Positions 33,596 to 42,300 of a stretch of DNA of 64,000 nt are shown here, in pieces; position 1 is the first letter of the stretch, and every line of letters begins with the position of its first letter. Below the pieces are notes generated by a model, which had not been told where the DNA came from, did not search any database, and saw only the letters and a program-made list of their open reading frames with translations. The translations under genes and the position numbers were made by a program. The DNA is from an uncultured beta proteobacterium (GTDB lineage Bacteria; Pseudomonadota; Gammaproteobacteria; Burkholderiales; Burkholderiaceae_C). The stretch spans positions 1-64,000 of the forward strand of contig CAJAES010000036.1 of assembly GCA_903938815.1 (NCBI GenBank). Reading direction: 5' to 3'.

Positions 33596-34597
33596 TCATT
33601 GCGGGACGCCTGTCTTCCAGGCGAGCCGGATCATCCTGCCACACTTGACCGACGCGTGGCCTTCATCCACCCCCGTGAACGCTTCCGTCTGACGCGCCAC
33701 GACGCCGTAGACGTTCCGATCCGTATCGACCCAGGGATAGAAGCCGAAGGACCCGGGGCTGCTGTAGGCGAAGTTGGAGGACGGTGTGGTCGCCGGGTCG
33801 TCCTCGATCCAGTGCCCGACGGAGTAGTGCCAGGCTTCCGGCACGGCGGCAATCTTGTAGGCAATGCAGCTGGCGCTCGGCATGGTGCACACCGGATTGG
33901 TGCCGAGTTGCGCCCCCAGCTTCAGAGGGGAGGCCGCGCCGACGAGCAGCCTGCGCAGGAATGCCGAGTAATCCCGCGCAGTCGTGCTGATTCCCCCGGC
34001 GATTCCGGGCTGAGCGTAGGTGATAGGGGGCTGAGTGCCCAGGATTGACGAGATCTCGACGCCGAGGCCGACGTTGTCCAAGGGGCCCAGCCCGATGTTG
34101 ATGGCGTGCTGCTGCATGTGCCCGCCGTCGTAATGGAACATCTTGGCCGTCGATTCCTTGCGATTGCGGCTGCCTGGCAGGCATTCGGCCACCGTCCCAT
34201 CGGTCGGGCAGTCACTGGTCCTGAAGTTGCTGTAGCCGCTGGTCAGGTTCAGGAACGGACGAGCCGACGCGGTATTGCCGAACCTCTCTATGGCGTAGGC
34301 AGCAAACACCCATTTCGAGGCGGACGCGACGCTCAGCACGGTGTCGGCCGTGATCGTGACGGTCGACCCCCGCGGGGTGACGCTGCCGGATACGAGCGTT
34401 CCTTCCCGCCGCCCGATCTCCCAGTAGAACGGACCCAGCACCCGAGCCCCGCAAAGCAGGTTGGTACTGGCTGTCCGGGTGGCTGCCGCAGCGCGCTCCG
34501 CATCGGTCGGTTGGGCCTGCGCCAGACCCGCCAACGAAACCCCGGCATGAATGACCAAGGCAGGGACTGCCATCCGGAGGATTCGACTGCGCGCCAT
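33596..34597 (-). CDS. Secreted serine beta-lactamase-like hydrolase
   Basis: A 333-residue exported serine hydrolase, paralogue of the gene at 29973-30983. Start chosen at MARSRILRMAVPALVIHAGV (GGAG nine bases upstream), giving a signal peptide ending AGLAQA; a longer start at 34615 adds six residues. Unlike its paralogue it is not a lipoprotein. The S-x-x-K motif is SASK in LSVASASKWVFAAY, followed by FLNLTSGYSNF, YDGGHMQQHAINIGLG and SFGFYPWVDTDRNVYGVVARQ. First gene of the minus-strand block, divergent from the propeller gene at 34815. Substrate unknown. Confidence 0.76.
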   Translation of the reverse strand: MARSRILRMAVPALVIHAGVSLAGLAQAQPTDAERAAAATRTASTNLLCGARVLGPFYWEIGRREGTLVSGSVTPRGSTVTITADTVLSVASASKWVFAAYAIERFGNTASARPFLNLTSGYSNFRTSDCPTDGTVAECLPGSRNRKESTAKMFHYDGGHMQQHAINIGLGPLDNVGLGVEISSILGTQPPITYAQPGIAGGISTTARDYSAFLRRLLVGAASPLKLGAQLGTNPVCTMPSASCIAYKIAAVPEAWHYSVGHWIEDDPATTPSSNFAYSSPGSFGFYPWVDTDRNVYGVVARQTEAFTGVDEGHASVKCGRMIRLAWKTGVPQ

Positions 34598-34814
34598 CTT
34601 CGAGTGCTCCATCACATTTCAGCAAACACATAGATCGAATCACCGGGGCCGGATTCTATCGATGCCCGCGTTCCCGCACACCCCCAAGATCGAATGTTGG
34701 AGTCTTCAAGAACTGCTTGTTTGTGGGGTGTGCGTCGTCAATTGGCCCACCTAGACTGCGCACGTCTCCACGCGACGCAATGCGTGGTCCTTGGTCCACG
34801 CTGTGAGTTTTCCG

Positions 34815-36089
34815 ATGTGGATTTCCCGGTCGCCTTCGAGGTTTCAGGTGCGTATTCAACATCGACTTGCACCATGGTTGTGCGCGGCCCTGCTGGCTGT
34901 GACGATGCCGGCGCCTGCTGCTCCAGCGACCGAGGTCCTGGTGACCACGTCCCGCTTCGGTGACATGGAGTTCGATTGGGGGCGAGACGGCGTCCATTGC
35001 CCCAGTTGCAATGGCGGTGACGGAAACGCCCGATTCAATTGGGTCGATCGCCAAGGCCGACTTTGGATCAGCTACATCGACCACAACACCGGTTTCTTCT
35101 ATCCACCCAATGGCCGGGCGGTATTGGTCGATTCAAACGCTGCGTATTACTCCGACTATGGCAACGGGCCCGAGTGGGTTTTCTCCCAGCACGGTTCGCA
35201 ACTCATCTACACGCGGTACGAGCCGGGCCAGGCGCCGTCGGACGCCACTGCCGGCATCGGTCTGGCGAAGTTCGTCAACGGCGCCTGGACCGCCGACTTT
35301 CTGGACGCCAACCGGGGACGCATCACGCCCGGACCCACTCAGTCCGTCGGCGATGCGGATCCGCTCGTCACCTACGCCAGCGCGCTGGACAGCCGGGTTT
35401 ACTGGCGCAAGCTGGGCAACCCCGTTCAGGCCGAACAACAGGCGCCTTGGCGCAGCACCGGGCTGAGCGTGCGGTGGGTTCCGAACTCCGGCAAGCTCGC
35501 GTTCGTGAACGGTGCGGACCATGAGGACGGCACGCGCTATCAGCAGGTCTTCCTGTTCGACACGCAGAGTGGCTCGGTCGAGCAACTGACCTTCGACCCG
35601 ACCGAAAAGCGGGGGGTATTCATGTTCCCTGCGCCCGAGTTCGGCGGCGACATGGCCTTCTTCACGGTGGCCGCGCGAACCGAACTGCGCATCTTCCGCC
35701 ATGCGCTTGGTTCCGACGGGCGGCGCCGGTGGACCTTGGTCAACACGATCACGGCTCCTGCGAAGGTGCCCTACATCGCGACCCCGGAACCCTTCTTCCA
35801 CAGGAACAAGACCTATATCTACATGACGCTCAGCACCAGCAAGGGCGCGAGCGACGTGACCGTGCCGACGCAACTCGCCATCACGGGCATCGATCCCCAG
35901 AAACCGACGTTTCGACGACTGACGACCGAGCAGTCTCCTCAGCGGCTACGCCAGGATCCGGAGTACTACATCACAGCAGCCGGTCCGTTCCTGTACTACT
36001 CCCGCGCCGTTCCCGGTACGGCAACCGCGGGGCCGGTGAACGAGGGCGTGTTCCGGGTGGATCTCGGGTTGGGGCCCCCCAACCCCTGA
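34815..36089 (+). CDS. Secreted TolB/WD40-like beta-propeller protein
   Basis: A 424-residue exported protein. The start at MWISRSPSRF gives a signal peptide with core LAPWLCAALLAVTMPAPA. Propeller blades follow: ARFNWVDRQGRLWISYID, NGPEWVFSQHGSQLIYTRYE, VRWVPNSGKLAFVNGADHEDG, and DPEYYITAAGPFLYYSRA. A CPSC pair (HCPSCNGG) near residue 68 could be a disulfide or metal site. It is a paralogue of the protein at 28665-29837. It is divergent from the serine-hydrolase block and lies directly upstream of the polyketide operon, from which a hairpin and about 260 bases separate it. Confidence 0.65.
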   Translation: MWISRSPSRFQVRIQHRLAPWLCAALLAVTMPAPAAPATEVLVTTSRFGDMEFDWGRDGVHCPSCNGGDGNARFNWVDRQGRLWISYIDHNTGFFYPPNGRAVLVDSNAAYYSDYGNGPEWVFSQHGSQLIYTRYEPGQAPSDATAGIGLAKFVNGAWTADFLDANRGRITPGPTQSVGDADPLVTYASALDSRVYWRKLGNPVQAEQQAPWRSTGLSVRWVPNSGKLAFVNGADHEDGTRYQQVFLFDTQSGSVEQLTFDPTEKRGVFMFPAPEFGGDMAFFTVAARTELRIFRHALGSDGRRRWTLVNTITAPAKVPYIATPEPFFHRNKTYIYMTLSTSKGASDVTVPTQLAITGIDPQKPTFRRLTTEQSPQRLRQDPEYYITAAGPFLYYSRAVPGTATAGPVNEGVFRVDLGLGPPNP

Positions 36090-36348
36090 AGAGCGCAGCG
36101 GCGCCCGTTGGCACTGCCCTTGCTTTGCCTTGATCAGTCGCTCCACAGCCCCGAAAACGGGGTTTCCCTTCCTACGACGTCATGGCGGTCCTCGCCGATT
36201 CGTGCGGTGTTCCCGAATCTTGCCGCAAACACCCCTTTTCGGTGGTTTTAGGGGCGGTACATAGGGGCTGTGGGGCGCGAAAACTCATGCTACCGTCCCC
36301 GCTGAGGGTCTTTACCCCCACCTTTCGATCATTTCTTGCGCCGGTGCC
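36090..36348. promoter_or_regulatory. Leader region of the polyketide operon
   Basis: 259 bases without a gene. It begins with a terminator-like hairpin CCCCG-AAAA-CGGGG (36149-36162) followed by TTT, ending the upstream propeller gene. The rest is AT-richer than the neighbouring genes, with an imperfect inverted pair CCCCTTTTCGG / TTTTAGGGG near 36230. The promoter for the 18.5 kb operon must be here, but I cannot point to a convincing -35/-10. The start at 36349 has no strong ribosome site. Confidence 0.5.
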
Positions 36349-39300
36349 ATGACTTCATTCATCCAGTTCGTCTTCACTCCCGCTGGATTGGGGGATGTCA
36401 CGCTCGCCATATCGGCCAGTCGGGCCGGAGCGGTCGGGGTGTACAACGCCGAACTCGACCATGACCCGCGCGAGATCCTCGTCAGGCTCGACGCACTGGC
36501 CCGCCAGGCTCGCGGCGAATACGGCATCAAGCTCGACGCGATCGATGCCGCCGTTTCGGCCCGTCTGCCCCATTTCGCTGCGCGCGGCCTGCGCTGGCTG
36601 ATCCTCGACCGCTCGCTGTGCACCGCGCATGCGCCTCTGACGGACGCACTGCGCCAGGCTGGCGTGCGCGTGCTGGCCGAAGTCCATTCGCACGAACCGC
36701 TTCCGGCGGCAGATCTGGCCCGCCTCGACGGCGTGATGGTCAAGGGCAACGAGGCCGGTGGCTTCGTCGGCGAGGACGCCAGCTTCATCCTGCTGCAGAA
36801 GTGGCTCAAGCAGGCCACGGTGCCGCTGTACCTTCGCGGCGGCCTGACGCCCCACGTGGCGGCCGCCTGCCACGCCGTCGGTGTGGCCGGCGGCGTGCTC
36901 GAATCCCAGCTTCTTCTGCTCGATGAAGTCAGGCTGCCCGACGCCCTTCGCACCGTCATCGGCAATCTGGCCGGCAGCGAGACGGTTGCTGTCGGCGACG
37001 GCGAGCGGGGCGAGTATTTCCGCATCCTGGTCCGGCCCGGCCACACCGCTGCCCGCGCGCTCGTTGCCGAGGGCGATGGCCTGGGGCGCGAGGATCTGCG
37101 AGCGCGGGTCGAGGGGCGCCTCGGCTGGTCCGACCCGACCAAGGGCGTCCTGCCCATCGGCCAGGAAGTCGCCTTCGCGGCGCCTTGGCGCAAGCGATAC
37201 GTGCACCTCGGCGCGGTGCTGGCCGCGGTGGATCACGCCGTGGCCCATCACGCCGCAGCGGCGGCGCGTCAGCCGACGGTGATCGAGGGCGGGCAACTGG
37301 CCCGCACGCTCGGCGTGCGCTACCCGATCGTCCAGGGCCCGATGACGCGCGTGTCGGACACCGCGGAGTTCGCGCTGGCCGTGGCAGAAGGCGGAGCCTT
37401 GCCGATGGTGGCCTTCGCCATGCTGAAGGGCGCCCCGCTGGAAGCCCTGCTGGAGCGCACCGACAAGCTGCTCGGCGAGCGGCCCTGGGGCATCGGCCTG
37501 CTGGGTTTCGCGCCGCAGGAACTGCTGGACGAACAACTCGCGATCGCGGCGCGTTTCAAGCCGGACTACGCCATCATCGCCGGCGGGCGGCCCGACCAGG
37601 CCGTCCACCTCGAGCGGGCCGGGGTGCCCACCTTCCTGCATGTGCCGGCTTCCAGCCTCATCGGCACCTTCCTGACCGAAGGTGCGCGCCGCTTCATCTT
37701 CGAGGGCCGCGAGTGCGGCGGTCACATCGGGCCGTTGAGCAGCTTCGTGCTGTGGAGCTCGATGGTCGACCGCCTCATCGACGAGCTGGCCACCGGCAAG
37801 GTGCCGGCGGCCGAAGTCCAGTTGCTCTTCGCCGGCGGCATCCATGACGCGCTGTCGTCGGCGATGGTGCAGGTCCTGGCCGCGCCGCTGGTCGAACTGG
37901 GCGTGCAGGTGGGCGTTCTGATGGGCAGCGCCTATCTGTTCACGAAGGAAATCGTCGAGTCCGGCGCCATCGTGCCGCAGTACCAGCAGGAAGTCCTGGA
38001 CTGCGTGCACACGGTGAACCTGGAGTCGGGGCCGGGCCACGCCAGCCGCTGCGCGTATACCCCGTTCGCCGAGGGCTTCTTCCGGCAGCGCCAGGAAATG
38101 AAGCGCGACGGCGTGCCGGGCGACGAGAGCCGGCGTGTGCTCGACGACCTCATCCTCGGCCGCCTGCGCATTGCCTCGAAGGGGAGCAAGCGCGACGGCC
38201 TGAACGCGCCGCTGCAGAAACTCGACGCCGCGCAGCAGCGGGAAGAGGGCATGTACATGCTCGGCCAGGTGGTGACGCTGCGCGATGCCCTGACCGACAT
38301 CCAGGCCCTTCACACCGAAGTCACCCAGGGTGCGGCCGATCTGCTCGAGCGCTTCGCGGATGAACCGTCCGTCGTCGCCGCCTTGCCTGCCGCTGCCCCG
38401 GCGGACATCGCGATCGTCGGCATGTCCTGCGTGCTGCCCAAGTCCAAGGACCTGCGCGAGTACTGGGAAAACATCCTCGCCCGCGTGGACGCGATCACCG
38501 AGATCCCGCTGCACCGCTGGGATTGGCGCCTGTACTTCGACGCCGACCGCACCGCCAAGGACAAGGTCTACTCCAAGTGGGGCGGTTTCCTCGACGATCT
38601 GGTCTTCGATCCCACCCAATACGGCATGCCGCCCAAGTCCATCGAGTCGGTCGATCCGATGCAGATGATGGGCCTCGAGGTCGCTCGTCGCACGCTGGTG
38701 GACGCCGGCTACGGCGACCGTGAATTCGATCGCGAGAATGCATCGGTCTTCATCGGTGCCAGCGGTGGTGCGGGCGACTTCGGCCTGCAGTACGGCCTGC
38801 GTTCGGAAATGCCCCGTTTCAACGGGCAACTGCCGGCCGACGTGGCCGAGCGACTGCCCGAGTGGACCGAGGATTCCTTCGCCGGCATCCTGCCCAACGT
38901 CGTGGCCGGGCGCATCGCCAACCGCCTCAACTTCGGCGGCGTCAACGTGGCCGTCGACGCCGCCTGCGCCTCGTCGCTCGCGGCCGTCTATCAGGGCGTG
39001 GCCGAACTCGTGGCGGGCCGCAGCAACTTCGTCATTGCCGGTGGCGTGGACACCGTCCAGGGGCCGTTCGGCTACCTGTGCTTCAGCAAGACGCAGGCCC
39101 TGTCCCCGCGCGGCCGCTGCTCCACCTTCGACGCCGCCGGTGACGGTATCGCCATCAGCGAAGGCATCGCGATGGTCGCGATGAAGCGCCTGGCGGACGC
39201 AGAGCGCGACGGCGACCGGATCTATGCGGTGATCAAGGGCGTGGGCGCCAGCAGCGACGGCAAGGCCAAGGGCCTGACCGCACCGCTGCCCGCCGGCCAG

Positions 39301-42300
39301 TTGCGCGCCATGCGGCGCGCCTATCAGATGGCCGGTTTCGGCCCCTCGACCGTGGGCCTGTTCGAGGCGCACGGCACGGGCACCGTGGTCGGCGACACCG
39401 CCGAACTCGAGAGCACCACGCGACTGATGAAGGAGGAGGGCGCTGCGCCCCGCCAGGCCGTGATCGGCTCGGTCAAGACGAACATCGGCCACACCAAGGC
39501 CAGCGCAGGCGTGGCCGCGATGGTCAAGGCGGCGCTCGCGCTACACCATCGTGTGCTGCCCCCGCACCGCAACTTGACGGTCCCGAACCGAGTGCTCGCG
39601 GACGCCGACGCGCCGCTGTACCTGCTCGACGAGGCCATGCCCTGGATCGCCCGCGAGGACCGGCCGCGCCGCGCCGCCTGCAGCGCCTTCGGCTTCGGCG
39701 GCACCAACTTCCACGCCGTGATGGAAGAGTACGCCGGCGAATACCGCGAATGGTTGCGCCCACCCGCCAGCGATGTCTGGACGGCCGAACTGCTGGTCTG
39801 GAGCGAAGCCGATCGCGGCGCGTTGCTCGGCCGCGTGCAGGCGCTGAGTGCACGCCTGGAGGGCCTGGACGCGTTGGCGCTGCGCGACCTCGCCGCGAGC
39901 CTGACCGCCCGCTGGCGCCGCCGCGGCGAGACCCTGGCCATCGTCGCCAAGGGCATCGACGACCTGCGTGCCAAGCTGGCCGCTGCGGCGTCGTTCCTGG
40001 ACGGCAAGGCAGGCAGCCTGCCGCCTGGCGTGTTCCACGGCACTGCGACGCAGGCCGCTGGCAAGGTGGCGCTGCTGTTCTCGGGCCAGGGCTCGCAATA
40101 CCCCGGCATGGCACGTGAGGCGGGCCTGCACTTCGAGCCGGTGGCGCAGGCTCTGGCTCTGGCCGACGCTGCGCTGAGCGGTCCGTTCGCCGAGCGCTTC
40201 GGCGCCGGTACCCGCCTGTCGCAGTTCGTGTACCCGCGTGGCGCCTACGACGAGGAATCGAAGCTTGCGGCCCGCAAGCGGCTCACCAGCACCGACATCG
40301 CGCAGCCCGCGCTGGGTGCGGTCGAGGTCGGCCTGCTGGGGCTGATGCAGTCGCTCGGCCTGCAGGCCGACATGGCGGCAGGCCACAGCTACGGCGAGTT
40401 CGTCGCGCTGTTCGCTGCCGGTGCCATCGACTTCGACGCACTGATGCAGTTGTCTGCGGCACGTGGGCGGTTCATCGTCGACGCCGCAGCCGATGCCGGG
40501 GCGGAGCTCGGCACCATGGCGGCCGTGAACGCGCCGCGCAAGGTCGTCGAGGACGCCATTGCCGACATCGACCAGGTCATCATCGCCAACCACAACGCAC
40601 CGCTGCAGAGCATCATCTCCGGCACCCGGGACGGCGTGAAAGCCGCGACGGCCCGGCTGGCGCAGGTGGGTGTCGAGGTGACGGAGATTCCGGTTGCCGC
40701 CGCGTTCCACTCGAACCTCGTCAAGCCGGCCCAGCAGGCGCTGAGCGACATGATCGAGGCCACCCCGTGGCAGCCGACCCGCATGCCGGTCTACTCCAAC
40801 ACCACGGCGCGCCCGCACGCAGCCGATGTGGCGCGAGTCAAGAAGCAGATGGCCGAACATCTGGTGCGGCCGGTGGAGTTCGTCGCCGAGATCGAGGCGA
40901 TGCACAAGGATGGTGCGCGGATCTTCATCGAGATCGGGCCCAAGGCCGTGCTCGCACGCCTGACCACCCGCATCCTTGAAGGGCAGCCGCACTCGGCGAT
41001 CGCCATCGACGACGGCAGCGGCCTGGCCGGCCTGCTGGCTGGCGTGGCCCAGATCCTCTGCGCCGGCGTCAACCTCGACCTGGCGCGGCTGTTCGCCCGC
41101 CGCGACTGCCGCATCGGGGACCCGGCGGAGCCCGCCGGCCTGCTGCGCACCCAGACCATTCCGAAGAACGCCTGGCTGCTCAATGGCAGCGTGGCCCGCC
41201 GCGCCGCCGAACCCGTACGCCAGGTGGGCGTGACGCTCGAGCAGGCGAACGAGCGAGCCGCAGAGCAGGCTTCACAGGCGGCAGCCGTTGCCGCCGCCTC
41301 CGTGGCTGCCGCACCCGTGCAGGCGGTCACGCAGGCCGTGGCGCCAGTGGCATCGCTGCCCGCGCGCGTCGCGGCCGAGCCAGGACAATCCGTGCAGATC
41401 AATCAATCGTGGAGAAGGAGCCGTCCAATGGATGAACGACGACCCGGGCCGGGCATGGCGGACTCCGTCATGTCCCAGTACTTTGACACCATGCGGCAGT
41501 TCCTGGAGACCCAGGAACGCGTGATGTCGTCCTACCTCGGCGAGGGCGGCGCAGCGCGGCCCGTCCAGCGTGCACGGCCGATGGCCATGCCGATGGCCTT
41601 GCCGCGGATGTCCGAAGCCGTGCCGGTCGCACCGGTGATCGCACCGCCCGTGGCGGTGGCGGTTCCTGCGCCCGCGCCGGTGGCCGCACCCGTGCCGGCA
41701 CCCGTCGCGAAAGCGCCCGAGGCCGCGGCACCCGTCAAGGTGGCTGCGCCCGCAGCAGCGCCCACACCTGCACCGGTGGCCAAGGCTGCCGAGCCGGCGC
41801 CCGCCGGTGAAGCCCTCAGCCGCGAGAAGCTGGTCGACATGCTCCTGACGATCGTCGAGGAGAAGACCGGCTACCCGCGCGACATGGTCGGGCTGGACCA
41901 GAACCTCGAGGCCGATCTCGGCATCGACTCGATCAAGCGCATCGAGGTCGTGGGGGCCATGCTGCAGTTGCTGCCGGCCGCCCACCGCGAAGCGCTGACC
42001 GAGAGCCGCAGCAAGCTGAATACCCAGCCCACGCTGAACGGCATGGTCGACCTGATCGCGCAAGCCAAGGTGGGGGCGGTCGCCGTCCCTTTTGATTTGG
42101 CCGGGGTGGGAGCAAAGGCTGAGCGCATCAGCCACCCGCCCCGGCTGATCATGCGCCCGCTGCCCGAGCCGATCGCATCCGATGCGGCTCGGTCTCTGGC
42201 GGCGGGCCGTTTCATCCTGACCCGGGACAGCCTGGGCGTCGCGGACGCCCTGGCCGGGCTGCTGCGGGCCCGCAAGGCGGAAGTCGTCCTGCTGGCACCC

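Noticed and set aside
29973-34597. Antibiotic-resistance beta-lactamases
   Set aside because: The two proteins share only the S-x-x-K serine-hydrolase pattern; known beta-lactamase signature blocks were not found.
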